Assembly (NCBI RefSeq): GCF_004353825.1
Contig: NZ_SMNA01000004.1
Location: 1 to 64,000 of the forward strand
DNA: 64,000 bases
Direction: 5' to 3'
From: Occultella glacieicola
Lineage (GTDB): Bacteria > Actinomycetota > Actinomycetes > Actinomycetales > Beutenbergiaceae
Below, in pieces: positions 34,096 through 43,413 of this stretch. The translations under genes and the position numbers were made by a program. The number at the start of each line of letters is the position of its first letter. The first letter of the stretch is position 1. The notes beneath the pieces are model-generated. The model searched no databases. It saw only the letters and a list, made by a program, of their open reading frames with translations, and had not been told where the DNA came from.

Positions 34096-35049
34096 ATGAC
34101 CGGAATGACCGCAACGACCGGCCTCGATCCCGTCCAGGACGAGGTCCGCACCACCCCGGAGCCGCGACGCCGGCCCCGCCCGACCGTCGGGAAGGTGGTG
34201 GCCTGGGTGGTGATGATCGTCCTGCTGCTGATCACCCTGTTCCCCTTCTACTGGATGCTGCGCACCGCACTGTCCAGCAACAGCGCCCTGTACGCGAACG
34301 CCACCTCGCTGCTCCCGGTGGACTTCAGCTGGGGCGGCTTCGAGCGGGTCTTCGGCCTGCAGACCACCGAGGAGGCGATCGCCCAGGGCGGTTCGGGAGC
34401 CTCGATCGACTTCTGGCTCTACCTGCGCAACTCGGTGATCGTGGCGACCGTGGTCACCGCCTGCCAGGTGTTCTTCTCCGCGATGGCCGCCTACGCGTTC
34501 TCGCGGCTGCACTGGAAGGGCCGGAACACCGTGTTCAGCGTGTTCCTGCTGTCCCTGATGGTCCCGGTGATCTTCACCCTGCTGCCGAACTTCGTGCTCA
34601 TCCGTGATCTCGGCCTGATCGACACCCTGTTCGGCATCATGCTGCCGGGCCTGTTCATGACCCCGTTCGCGATCTTCTTCCTGCGGCAGTTCTTCATGAA
34701 CATCTCCACCGAGGTGGAGGAGGCGGCACTGATCGACGGCGCCAGCAAGGTCAGGGTGTTCTTCTCGCTGATCATCCCGATGTCCGTCGGGCCGATCGCG
34801 ACCATCTCGATCCTGACCTACATCGGCTCGTGGAACGACTACTTCTGGCCGTTGATGGTTTCCTACACCGACGAGTCCCGGGTGCTGACCGTGGCCCTGG
34901 GCAACTTCAACGCCCAGACGCCGCAGACCGGGCCGGACTGGTCCGGCCTGATGGCCGCGACCCTGGTGGCGGCGCTGCCGATGATCGCGCTGTTCCTGGT
35001 GTTCGCGAAACGGATCGTCAACTCCATCGGCTTCAGTGGGATCAAGTGA
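34096..35049 (+). CDS. sugar ABC transporter permease, CUT1 (MalG type)
   Basis: A 317-residue partner permease; the coupling motif is EEAALIDGASKVRVFFSLIIP. The hydrophilic N-terminus of about 35 residues precedes the first membrane segment VVAWVVMIVLLLITLFPFYW. GAGGAG lies just before the ATG. Confidence 0.94.
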   Translation: MTGMTATTGLDPVQDEVRTTPEPRRRPRPTVGKVVAWVVMIVLLLITLFPFYWMLRTALSSNSALYANATSLLPVDFSWGGFERVFGLQTTEEAIAQGGSGASIDFWLYLRNSVIVATVVTACQVFFSAMAAYAFSRLHWKGRNTVFSVFLLSLMVPVIFTLLPNFVLIRDLGLIDTLFGIMLPGLFMTPFAIFFLRQFFMNISTEVEEAALIDGASKVRVFFSLIIPMSVGPIATISILTYIGSWNDYFWPLMVSYTDESRVLTVALGNFNAQTPQTGPDWSGLMAATLVAALPMIALFLVFAKRIVNSIGFSGIK

Positions 35050-35060
35050 GGCGGCACATC

Positions 35061-36440
35061 ATGAACAGGACACATTCCCGACGGCGGGGGCTCGCCCCGC
35101 GCGTCGCGCGGACGTCGGCGGCACTCGCCGCCGCGGCGCTGGTGGCGGCCGGGTGCTCCGGCCCGGCCGAGGGCGACGGCGGTGGCACCGCCATCGACTA
35201 CTGGCTCTGGGACGCCAATCAGCTTCCGGCCTACCAACGGTGCGCGGAGGCGTTCGAGGAGCAGAACCCGGATCTGCAGGTGCGGATCAGCCAGTACGGC
35301 TGGGACGACTACTGGAGCAAGCTCACCGCGGGCTTCGTGGCCGGTGCCGGACCGGACGTGTTCACCGACCACCTGACCCGGTACCCGGAGTTCGCCCAGC
35401 GTGACCTGCTGGTGGACCTGTCCACCCTGGAGGCCACCGCCGACACCGACCCGGGCGGCTTCCAGGCCGGCCTCACGGACCTCTGGACCGGTCAGGACGA
35501 CGGGCTGTACGGCATGCCGAAGGACTTCGACACGATCGCGCTGTTCTACGACCGGAACCTGGTCGAGGAGGCCGGCCTGAGCCCCGAGGATCTCGACGGG
35601 CTGGACTGGAATCCCGAGGACGGCGGCTCCTTCGAGGAGGTGATCGCGCACCTGAGCGTCGATGAGGCCGGGGTGCGTGGCGACGAGGAGGGCTTCGACG
35701 CCGGTAACGTGGCCGTCTACGGGATGGCCTCGAACGGGTCCGGCGGCACCGACGGGCAGACCCAGTGGTCCTGGCTGGCCGCCTCGACCGGCTGGAACTA
35801 CACCAACGCCGATGTCTGGGGTACCGAGTACCACTTCGACGACCCCCGGGTCCAGGACTCCCTGGCCTGGCTGTTCGGGCTCGTGGACAAGGGCTTCATG
35901 GCCCCGTTCGAGGAGGTCGGAACCGCGCCGAACCCGCAGCAGGCCCTCGGCTCCGGCCGGGCGGCGCTCTCCGCGAACGGGTCCTGGATGCTCGGGACCT
36001 ACGCGAACCTCGAGGGCATCGATCTCGGCATCGCGTCGCTGCCGAGCGGGCCGGTGGGGCATCCGGTCTCGATGTACAACGGGCTCGGGGACTCGATCAG
36101 CGCCCAGTCCCCGGACCCGGAGGAGGCGGCCCGCTGGGTCGCATTCCTCGGGTCGGACGACTGCCAGCGGCTGGTCGGTGAGGCGGGTGTGGTGTTCCCG
36201 GCCCGGCCGGCCGGCACCGAGGCGGCGATCGAGGCGTTCGCCGACCGCGGTCTGGACGTCTCGCCGTTCACGGACCTGGTGGACAACGGGTACACGGTGT
36301 TCTTCCCGGTGACCGACAACTACGGCGAGATCTCCGCCCTGGTGACCCCGATCATGGACGAGATCTACATCGGGAGCCGGGACGTGGGCACGCTCACCGA
36401 GGTGAACGAACAGGTGAACTCGATCCTCGGCGGGGGATAG
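35061..36440 (+). CDS. sugar ABC transporter substrate-binding lipoprotein, CUT1
   Basis: A 459-residue extracellular binding protein of family 1. The signal peptide has RRR at the start, a hydrophobic stretch and the lipobox VAAGC. The core has typical FTDHLTRYPEFAQRDLLVDL and GLYGMPKDFDTIALFYDRNL segments. Unusually it follows its permeases rather than preceding them. The ligand is unknown. Confidence 0.92.
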   Translation: MNRTHSRRRGLAPRVARTSAALAAAALVAAGCSGPAEGDGGGTAIDYWLWDANQLPAYQRCAEAFEEQNPDLQVRISQYGWDDYWSKLTAGFVAGAGPDVFTDHLTRYPEFAQRDLLVDLSTLEATADTDPGGFQAGLTDLWTGQDDGLYGMPKDFDTIALFYDRNLVEEAGLSPEDLDGLDWNPEDGGSFEEVIAHLSVDEAGVRGDEEGFDAGNVAVYGMASNGSGGTDGQTQWSWLAASTGWNYTNADVWGTEYHFDDPRVQDSLAWLFGLVDKGFMAPFEEVGTAPNPQQALGSGRAALSANGSWMLGTYANLEGIDLGIASLPSGPVGHPVSMYNGLGDSISAQSPDPEEAARWVAFLGSDDCQRLVGEAGVVFPARPAGTEAAIEAFADRGLDVSPFTDLVDNGYTVFFPVTDNYGEISALVTPIMDEIYIGSRDVGTLTEVNEQVNSILGGG

Positions 36441-36452
36441 CGCGCCCCGCGC

Positions 36453-38510
36453 TCACCGGCCGGCGGCGCGCCCGGTCAGGCGGGTCGGCTGGACGTCGTA
36501 GTGGTCGTGGCTGGTCCGCACCGACCCCCAGCCGCCGGTGAGGGACCTCAGGTCGATCACGTACCGCCCGAGTTCGGCGGCCGGGACGAGCGCCTCGATG
36601 ACCTGGGTGCCGCCGTCGAGGGTGCGGGTGCCGAGCACCTGGGCGCGACGGGCACCCAGGTCGGCCAGCACGTCCCCGGTGCTCGAGTCGGGGACGGTCA
36701 CCTGCACCGAGTCGATCGGCTCGAGGATCACCGTGCCGGCCTCGGCCACCGCCTCGCGGAGCGCGTGTGCCGCAGCCGCGCGGAACGCCATCTCCGAGGA
36801 GTCGACCGAGTGGTACTTGCCGTCCACACACTCGGCCACGACATCCACCACCGGGTGCCCGTGGGCACCGCCGGCCGCCATCGCCTCGGCCAGGCCGCGC
36901 TGCACGGCGGGGAGGTACTGCCGCGGCACCGCGCCGCCCACGACCTTGCTCTCGAAGGTCAGGCCGGTGCCGCGCGGCGCGGGGCGCAACCGCATCCGCA
37001 CCACGGCGAACTGCCCGTGCCCACCCGACTGCTTCTTCACCCGGCCCTCCACCTCCACTGCGGTGGCGAGCGTCTCCCGGAACGCCACCCGGACCGGCTC
37101 GGAGACGGCGCGTACCCCGAACTTGCGCTCCAGCCGCTCGAGCGAGACGTCCAGGTGCGTGTCCCCGGTTCCGCTGAGCAGGATCTGCCCGGTGTCGGCG
37201 ACGTGCTCGGTGGCCAGCGCCGGGTCCTCCGCACACAGCCTGCGTAGCGCCTCCGGCAGCCGGTCCTCCTCCGCGGGGGTGGCGGCGTGCACCGCCACGG
37301 AGTAGCCGGGCTCCGGCCAGCTCGGCTCTCCGAGCGTGACCGGTCGGCCGGGGCGGGCCAGCAGCGTACGGGTGGGGGAGTCGGTCAGCTTCGCGACGGC
37401 GGCGATGTCGCCCGCGGGCACCCGCACGGCCAGGAGATGTTCGGTGCCGCGGATCCGGAACAGACCGTGCAGCCGTTCGGAGGCCCCGGTGCCGGTGTTC
37501 GTCAGGTGGTCCTCGGCCTGCACCGTGCCGCTGAGCACCTTGATCACCGAGACCTGCCCCACGAACGGATCGGTCACCGTGCGGAACACGTGCACCAGTG
37601 GTTCCCCGTCGGGATCGGCCGGCACCTCCGTCTCCCGGCCACCGACGAGCACCCGGGTCGGTCGTGGTGGTGGGCCGAGCAGGCAGACCTGGTCGAGCAG
37701 CTCGGTGATGCCCACCCCCGTGACCGCGGAGCCGACGAGGACGGGAACGACGGTCTCGGCGGCCACCTCGGCGGCGAGCGTGGCCCGGATCTCGGCCGGG
37801 GTGAGCTGATCGCCGGCCAGATAGCGCTCCAACTGGTCGTCGTCACCGGTGACCACCTCCTCCACGAGGTCCTCGTGCAGCCGGTGCTGTTGCGCGGCGA
37901 TCTCCGGCGGGGCGGCGACCGGGTGTGAGCGGCCGTCGCCGTCGTAGTCGGTGTCGGTGTCGGTGAGCAGGTCCGCGATGCCCTGGAAGCCGTCACGCTC
38001 GCCGAGTGGCAGTTCGACGGCCCGGATGGTCGGGCCGAACCGGTCCTGGAGGTCGCTGAGCACCCGGTGGAAGTCGGCCCCGGCCTTGTCCTCCTTCGTC
38101 ACGAACACCAGTCGGGGCAGTCCCAGCGCCACGCACCTGGCCCAGGCGCGCTGGGTGCCCGGCTCGACGCCGCTGGTGGCGGCGACCACCAGGACGGCGA
38201 GGTCGGCCACCGAGAGCGCCACGTCGACCGCGTGCCCGAAGTCGTCGTGACCCGGGGTGTCGATGACGTTCACCCGGTAGCCGCGACCCGCGGTCGTCCA
38301 GTCCAGCGGGGCGAGGGCGAGCGTGGTGGAGATGCCCCGACGGGTCGCCTCGGGGTCGGTGTCGCACACGGTGGAGCCGTCCTCGGTGCGGCCCATCCGG
38401 CCGATCACGCCGGCGCGCTGCAGCAGCGCCTCCACCAGCGTGGTCTTGCCGCAGCCGCCGTGGCCGATCACGGCGATGGTGCGGATGTCCTGCGTGCGCG
38501 GGTCGTCCAT
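36453..38510 (-). CDS. EF-G-like translational GTPase paralogue
   Basis: A 685-residue GTPase with the EF-G domain order. G1 is GHGGCGKTT (about residues 15-23), G3 is DTPGHDDF, and G4 reads TKED where EF-G has NKMD. Domain IV includes VKKQSGGHGQFAVV. Canonical EF-G lies in the str operon beside rpsG and tuf; this copy is isolated, so it is probably the FusA-like second paralogue common in Actinobacteria. Its role (recycling, stress or tetracycline-type protection) cannot be told from sequence. No good ribosome site precedes the ATG. Confidence 0.88.
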   Translation of the reverse strand: MDDPRTQDIRTIAVIGHGGCGKTTLVEALLQRAGVIGRMGRTEDGSTVCDTDPEATRRGISTTLALAPLDWTTAGRGYRVNVIDTPGHDDFGHAVDVALSVADLAVLVVAATSGVEPGTQRAWARCVALGLPRLVFVTKEDKAGADFHRVLSDLQDRFGPTIRAVELPLGERDGFQGIADLLTDTDTDYDGDGRSHPVAAPPEIAAQQHRLHEDLVEEVVTGDDDQLERYLAGDQLTPAEIRATLAAEVAAETVVPVLVGSAVTGVGITELLDQVCLLGPPPRPTRVLVGGRETEVPADPDGEPLVHVFRTVTDPFVGQVSVIKVLSGTVQAEDHLTNTGTGASERLHGLFRIRGTEHLLAVRVPAGDIAAVAKLTDSPTRTLLARPGRPVTLGEPSWPEPGYSVAVHAATPAEEDRLPEALRRLCAEDPALATEHVADTGQILLSGTGDTHLDVSLERLERKFGVRAVSEPVRVAFRETLATAVEVEGRVKKQSGGHGQFAVVRMRLRPAPRGTGLTFESKVVGGAVPRQYLPAVQRGLAEAMAAGGAHGHPVVDVVAECVDGKYHSVDSSEMAFRAAAAHALREAVAEAGTVILEPIDSVQVTVPDSSTGDVLADLGARRAQVLGTRTLDGGTQVIEALVPAAELGRYVIDLRSLTGGWGSVRTSHDHYDVQPTRLTGRAAGR

Positions 38511-38670
38511 CTCGGTCCGTTCAGCTGGGGACGCCGGGACTGACGATGCTAGACCCGCACGGCGTTCCGGGGGAGGTGCTCGGTGACCCTCCGGAGCTCC
38601 GGGGGCGCCTGCGGCCGCCCGTGGTGGCCTACGTTGGAGTCCGGCGACGTCCAAGATCCTGGGAGCGTGC

Positions 38671-39552
38671 GTGCCCGAAGGCCACACCATCCACGCCCTC
38701 GCGGGCCGGCTGAACCGTGCGTTCGCTCAGGAGCAGGTCCGGGCATCCAGCCCTCAGGGCCGGTTCGCGGGCGGCGCGCAGATCCTCGACCGGCGCGTCC
38801 TGGTCGAGGCCGGCGCGTGGGGGAAGAACCTGTTCGTGGAGTTCGACGGCGACGTCTGGCTGCATGTGCACCTCGGCCTGATCGGGGTGTTCCCCGTGGT
38901 GCCGCTGCCCGTGGACCTGCGCGGTCTCGACCCGTCGGAACTGCCGACCTCGGGCGCGGTGCGGCTGCGGATCGCGGGGCACGGGCACGTCGCGGACCTG
39001 CGCGGGCCGATGACCTGCGCGCTGGTCGCCCCGGGCGAGATCGCCGCGCTCACCGGCCGGCTCGGCCCGGACCCGTTGCGGCCGGACGCCGACCCCGACC
39101 TCGGCTGGGCGAAGGTGAGCCGGAGCGCTCGGCCGGTCGCCGAGCTGCTCATGGACCAGGCCGTGGTGGCGGGCGTCGGCAACGTGTACCGGTGTGAGGT
39201 CCTGTTCCGGCACCGGGTGGACCCGATGCGCCCGGGCAAGGAGATCCGCAGGTCCACCTGGCGGGCGATCTGGGACGACCTGGTGCGGCTCCTGCCGCTC
39301 GGCGTGATCTACCACCAGATCCTCACCATGGACGACCAGATCGAGGCCGCGGAGGCCGAGATCGCCGCCGGCGAGGCGCTCCGGCACACCGCCGACCTCA
39401 CCGGGGAACGGCTCGGCGACCACTTCGAACGTCGGTTCTTCCTGTACAAGCGCACCGGAGAACCCTGCCTGGTGTGCGGCTCCAAGGTCCGCGCGAAGCC
39501 GCTCGCCGGCCGCACCCTGTACTGGTGCGGCCGCTGCCAGCGCCGTCGATAG
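38671..39552 (+). CDS. Fpg/Nei-family DNA glycosylase (endonuclease VIII type)
   Basis: A 293-residue base-excision-repair glycosylase/AP lyase. It starts (M)PEGHTIH, so the catalytic Pro2 and Glu3 follow the initiator Met. The H2TH region has AVVAGVGNVYRCEVLF, and the C-terminal zinc finger uses two CxxC pairs (CLVCG and CGRC, about residues 267-290). The PEGH form is typical of Nei-like enzymes, which act on oxidised pyrimidines. It starts with GTG. Confidence 0.93.
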   Translation: MPEGHTIHALAGRLNRAFAQEQVRASSPQGRFAGGAQILDRRVLVEAGAWGKNLFVEFDGDVWLHVHLGLIGVFPVVPLPVDLRGLDPSELPTSGAVRLRIAGHGHVADLRGPMTCALVAPGEIAALTGRLGPDPLRPDADPDLGWAKVSRSARPVAELLMDQAVVAGVGNVYRCEVLFRHRVDPMRPGKEIRRSTWRAIWDDLVRLLPLGVIYHQILTMDDQIEAAEAEIAAGEALRHTADLTGERLGDHFERRFFLYKRTGEPCLVCGSKVRAKPLAGRTLYWCGRCQRRR

Positions 39553-39573
39553 CCGTCGGCGCAGTCCTTCGCC

Positions 39574-39614
39574 CCCGAGGCAGACCCCTGTGCGGTTCCG
39601 CTTCGGGCCTCGGG
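39574..39614. terminator. possible bidirectional terminator
   Basis: An 8-bp inverted repeat CCCGAGGC / GCCTCGGG with 25 bases between lies in the convergent gap between the DNA glycosylase and ugd genes. It is weak because of the long loop. Confidence 0.4.
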
Positions 39615-39641
39615 TACTGCGCGACAGGCGGAAGTACCCGC

Positions 39642-41009
39642 TCAGCCGGCTAGGACCGGCTCGGGCGCGGCCGGTTCGACGATCGGCTCCATCCGCGGCC
39701 GGCCCAACCCGCGGTAGCTCCAGCCGGCACGCCGCCAGCCGTCGGTGTCGAGGGCGTTGCGGCCGTCGATCACGCGGCGCTGCGCCACGAGGCCACCGAC
39801 CTGCTCCGGGTCGAGCTCGAGGAACTCCGACCACTCGGTGAGCAGTAGCACCAGGTCGGCGTCGGCGAGCGCCTCGGCCGCGGAGTCCGCGTAGGTCAGT
39901 GTCGGGAACACCGCCCGGGCATTGTCGATCGCCTGCGGGTCGTAGACGCGCACGCCGGCGCCGCGCAGCTGCAACTGAGCCGCCACGTTCAGTGCGGGGG
40001 AGTCGCGGACATCGTCGGTGAGCGGCTTGAACGCCGCCCCGAGCACGGCGACCCTCCGGCCGAGCAGGCTGCCGCCGACCTCCTCGGTGGCCAGCTCGAC
40101 CACCCGGTGCCGGCGGCGCATGTTGATGTCGTCGACCTCGCGCAGGAACGTCAGGGCCTGGTCCACCCCGAGCTCGCCGGCGCGCGCCATCATCGCGCGG
40201 ATGTCCTTGGGCAGGCAGCCACCGCCGAAGCCGAGCCCGGCCTTGAGGAAGGCGTGCCCGATCCGGGCGTCGTGACCGAGCGCCTCGGACACGGCGGTCA
40301 CGTCGCCACCGGTGGCCTCGCACAGTTCGGCGACGGCGTTGATGAACGAGATCTTCGTCGCCAGGAACGCGTTCGCGGACACCTTCACCAGTTCGGCGCT
40401 GACCAGGTCGCTCACCACCAGGGGGGTCCCGGCGCCGAGGACTCGTTCGTACACTGCGCGCAGGCTCCGTTCTGCCGCGTCGCTGGCGACGCCGAACACG
40501 AGTCGGTCCGGGCGGAGGGTGTCCTCGACCGAGCGGCCCTCCCGCAGGAACTCGGGGTTCCAGGCGATCTCGACCCGCACGCCCTCGGGGGCGAGGGAGT
40601 CCGCGAGGTCCTGCAGTTCGTGCGCGGTGCCGACCGGCACGGTCGACTTCCCGACGATCAGCGCGTCCCGCCGCAGGTGCGGGACGAGCCCGGCGACGGC
40701 CGCCCGCACGTGCGAGGTGTCGGCGCCAAGGCCGTCGGGCCGCTGCGGGGTACCCACGCAGAGGAAGTGCACGTCGGCATCGGCGGCCTCGGCCACCTCC
40801 GTGGTGAACCGCAGGGCACCTGCGCTGGTGTGGGCGAGGATCAGTTCGGGCAGTCCGGGCTCGTAGAACGGCAGCCGGCCGTCGCTCAGGTCGGCGATCT
40901 TCGCGGGGTCGGTGTCGACGCCGACGACGGCGTAGCCGAGTTCGGCCATGCAGGCGGCGTGGGTGGCGCCGAGGTATCCGGTGCCGATCACGCTGATGGT
41001 GAGTGTCAT
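39642..41009 (-). CDS. ugd: UDP-glucose 6-dehydrogenase
   Basis: A 455-residue NAD-dependent enzyme that oxidises UDP-glucose to UDP-glucuronate. The Rossmann motif is VIGTGYLGATHAA (about residues 6-18), and the catalytic Cys lies in LGFGGGCLPKDIRAM (near residue 265). It is the last gene of a seven-gene overlapping operon and would supply the uronic-acid donor for the glycan built there. Confidence 0.95.
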   Translation of the reverse strand: MTLTISVIGTGYLGATHAACMAELGYAVVGVDTDPAKIADLSDGRLPFYEPGLPELILAHTSAGALRFTTEVAEAADADVHFLCVGTPQRPDGLGADTSHVRAAVAGLVPHLRRDALIVGKSTVPVGTAHELQDLADSLAPEGVRVEIAWNPEFLREGRSVEDTLRPDRLVFGVASDAAERSLRAVYERVLGAGTPLVVSDLVSAELVKVSANAFLATKISFINAVAELCEATGGDVTAVSEALGHDARIGHAFLKAGLGFGGGCLPKDIRAMMARAGELGVDQALTFLREVDDINMRRRHRVVELATEEVGGSLLGRRVAVLGAAFKPLTDDVRDSPALNVAAQLQLRGAGVRVYDPQAIDNARAVFPTLTYADSAAEALADADLVLLLTEWSEFLELDPEQVGGLVAQRRVIDGRNALDTDGWRRAGWSYRGLGRPRMEPIVEPAAPEPVLAG

Positions 41010-42121
41010 GGGAGCTCCCAGGGGTCGTCGAGGACGCTCGTCGCGGCCTCTGTGGTGGCGGGTCGGAAGGCGTACACGGCGAGCAGTCGCAGGCGGGTCG
41101 CCATGGCGTAGCCGGGCAGCGTGGCCCGTTCGACGGCGGTGGGCCGGTAGCCGCTCAGCACACCGCTCGCGCAGGCGCGGGCGAGGGCCGGGGTGGTGAC
41201 CCCCTGCCTGGCACGCAGTTCGAGGTGCACGAGCAGGTTGGCCAGGTCCAGGGCCGGGTCGCCGAGGGCGAGGAGGTCGAGGTCGAGGACACCGGCCTCC
41301 GCCCCCGCGGTGAGCAGTTGCTTGTCATGCAGGTCCCGGTGCAGGAGCACCGGTCGGGCGCACGGGACGAGCGACGCCTCGGCGCGAGCGAGTGCCGCGG
41401 GCACGTCCGTGGCGGTGCGCGGGAGCACCCCGTACGCCTGCGCGAGCCCCAACCAGCGTCGCGTCACCGCGAACTCGGCGGCGCCGTCATGGACGGCGAC
41501 GCCGCCCGCGGGCGGGGGCACCGCGTGCAGCCGGCGCAGCAGGGTCCCGACGGCGTGGCCCGCCTCGGTCAGGTCGGCCGGCTCGGCACCCGGTGCGGCG
41601 AGCGCCTCGTGCAGCGTGTGGCCGGGCATTGCCTCGGTGGTCAGGGTGGTCTCGTCGGCACCGAGCACCCGGGGTGCGCGGACCCCAGCGCCGGTAGTCG
41701 TGGCGAGCGTGTCGACGAGGCCGTCGACCCGTCCGGGCCGCACCACCTTCGTGAACACAATGCGGCCGCCGACCTCGTGCCGCACCACACCGCGGCGCTC
41801 CGGGCGGTGCGCGACGAGGTGCGCGCCGGGTGCCGAGGCGAGATCGTGCAGCGCCGTGAGGCGCCGGTCGGTTCCCCCGGCCTGGAGGATGACATGCTCG
41901 CCGACGCCCTGGACGTGCCGGGTGCCGCCCGGCCGGCGGGTGGTGGCGGCCGCGACGTGGGTGGCCCGGTCCGGGTCGGCGAACCACTGGCCGGCGACGC
42001 CGGCGCCCGGGCGGGTGCGCACCATCAACAGTGCGTGCCCCTCGTCGCGGGGCATCGCCCGCTCGAGCGTGTGCCCGGCCGCGCGCAGGTCGGAGACGAT
42101 GAGGTCGAAGGTGCCGGTCAC
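41006..42121 (-). CDS. kinase-like (APH-fold) protein A of the glycan operon
   Basis: A 371-residue protein with an aminoglycoside-phosphotransferase/choline-kinase fold. The catalytic loop is HRDLHDKQ (residues 261-268) and the metal loop is LDLDLL (DLD at 280-282). Gln replaces the Asn that normally binds metal. An HLVAHRPERRGVV strand (residues 101-113) resembles a motif in the next gene's product. Its GTG overlaps the upstream stop and its own stop overlaps ugd by 4 nt. A small-molecule or lipid/sugar acceptor is likely; the substrate is unknown. Confidence 0.85.
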   Translation of the reverse strand: MTGTFDLIVSDLRAAGHTLERAMPRDEGHALLMVRTRPGAGVAGQWFADPDRATHVAAATTRRPGGTRHVQGVGEHVILQAGGTDRRLTALHDLASAPGAHLVAHRPERRGVVRHEVGGRIVFTKVVRPGRVDGLVDTLATTTGAGVRAPRVLGADETTLTTEAMPGHTLHEALAAPGAEPADLTEAGHAVGTLLRRLHAVPPPAGGVAVHDGAAEFAVTRRWLGLAQAYGVLPRTATDVPAALARAEASLVPCARPVLLHRDLHDKQLLTAGAEAGVLDLDLLALGDPALDLANLLVHLELRARQGVTTPALARACASGVLSGYRPTAVERATLPGYAMATRLRLLAVYAFRPATTEAATSVLDDPWELP

Positions 42122-43413
42122 GACGCCACTCCCAGCCGCCCGTGCCGGAGCAGGCCCTCGACCCGGACGAGCACGTCCTCGGTCCGCTCCGCCCAGTCGC
42201 CACGCATGCTACGGAACGGTTCGGCCGCCCGGCGCAGCAGTTGCGCGGCGAGGTGGAGCCGTAGCCGGGCCGGGTCCGGTTCGTCGGGGTAGCCGGCCGC
42301 GACGGCGGCCATGAGCGTCTCCGGCTCCGTCGCGCCGTCGAGCACGGCCTGCGCGCCCAGGCTGGCCAGGTCCACCTCGGCCTGGCCGCGGGCGGCGTGA
42401 TCGAGGTCGATCAGGCCCACCGTGCCGGCACCGGTACGGACCACCTGGTCGAGGGAGAAGTCACCGTGCAGGCTCACCTGCCCTCCGGCGTCCGGCGTGG
42501 GCCAACGCTCGGTCAGCGCCGTCGTGAGCCGGTCCACCCGTTCGGCCAGGTGCGGAAGCAACACGGTCACCTGCTGGGTGGTCCGCCGTGCGCCGGCGAG
42601 GTCGGAGCGCTGGTCGCGGACGGGCAGGTCCGCGGGCGTGGCGTGCAGGGCCCCGAGCGCGGCACCCACCGCGGCGAGGTCGGCGGCGGGCGCGGACCCC
42701 TCCAGTGGCGCACCATGGCGGAACTCGAGGACCGCAAGGCCGGAGCGGGTGCACCGGCCGAGCAGCCGCGGAGTAGGAGCACCGGCCCGCTCGAGGGCGC
42801 GGACACGGTCGGTCGCCGCGGCGAGGTCCCGCGGTCGGTAGGCGCGGAGCAGGAGGTCGGCGCCGTCGTCGGAGCGGACGGTGCCGACCCAACGGCGCTG
42901 GGGCTTGTAGGCGAGCTGACGGACGCCGGTGCCGCGCTGGAGGCCGCCGACGGCGCCGCGTGTGGCCCGCTGCACGGCCCGCTCGGTCCGGGTCCGGTCG
43001 TGCCACGCGGCGACGGCGGGCAGGTCCCGGTCGGCGATCACGGTGGTGACGATCGCGTTCAGCGGCTGGTCGGCCGCGAGCACCGACCCACGCGGCGCCC
43101 GGTCGACCGTCTTGCCGAGCTTGCGGACGCCGTCGGGTCCGTGCGCGGTCACGATGACGGTGCGGCTGCCGGCCGGGGTCACCGGGACGCTCGCCAACGC
43201 GTCGGGTGGCGAAACGCCGGCGTGGCCGGTCACCTCGATCGCGGCCACGCAGCTCGTGCCCGGCTTGTACCGCAGGTAGCGGGGCCGTACGTGCAGGTCG
43301 GCGCCCAGCAGCGTGCTCAGCCACTCCTGGAGAGCGAGCCGGTCGAGCAGCACGGGCAGCGCGGTCAGCCGCGGGTCGCGCGCGGCCAGGGCGCGGTCAG
43401 GTCGTGAGAGCAC
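42118..43413 (-). CDS. kinase-like (APH-fold) protein B of the glycan operon
   Basis: A 431-residue relative of protein A. The catalytic loop is LHGDFSLDQ (residues 315-323) and the metal loop IDLDH (DLD at 336-338), again with Gln in place of Asn. Two similar N-lobe strands occur: RYLRYKPGTSC (45-55) and RQLAYKPQRRW (165-175), suggesting a duplicated N-lobe. I chose the GTG with AAGGAG eight bases upstream. It overlaps the exporter gene by 17 nt. It may modify the glycan or its lipid carrier, or sense it. Confidence 0.83.
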   Translation of the reverse strand: MLSRPDRALAARDPRLTALPVLLDRLALQEWLSTLLGADLHVRPRYLRYKPGTSCVAAIEVTGHAGVSPPDALASVPVTPAGSRTVIVTAHGPDGVRKLGKTVDRAPRGSVLAADQPLNAIVTTVIADRDLPAVAAWHDRTRTERAVQRATRGAVGGLQRGTGVRQLAYKPQRRWVGTVRSDDGADLLLRAYRPRDLAAATDRVRALERAGAPTPRLLGRCTRSGLAVLEFRHGAPLEGSAPAADLAAVGAALGALHATPADLPVRDQRSDLAGARRTTQQVTVLLPHLAERVDRLTTALTERWPTPDAGGQVSLHGDFSLDQVVRTGAGTVGLIDLDHAARGQAEVDLASLGAQAVLDGATEPETLMAAVAAGYPDEPDPARLRLHLAAQLLRRAAEPFRSMRGDWAERTEDVLVRVEGLLRHGRLGVAS

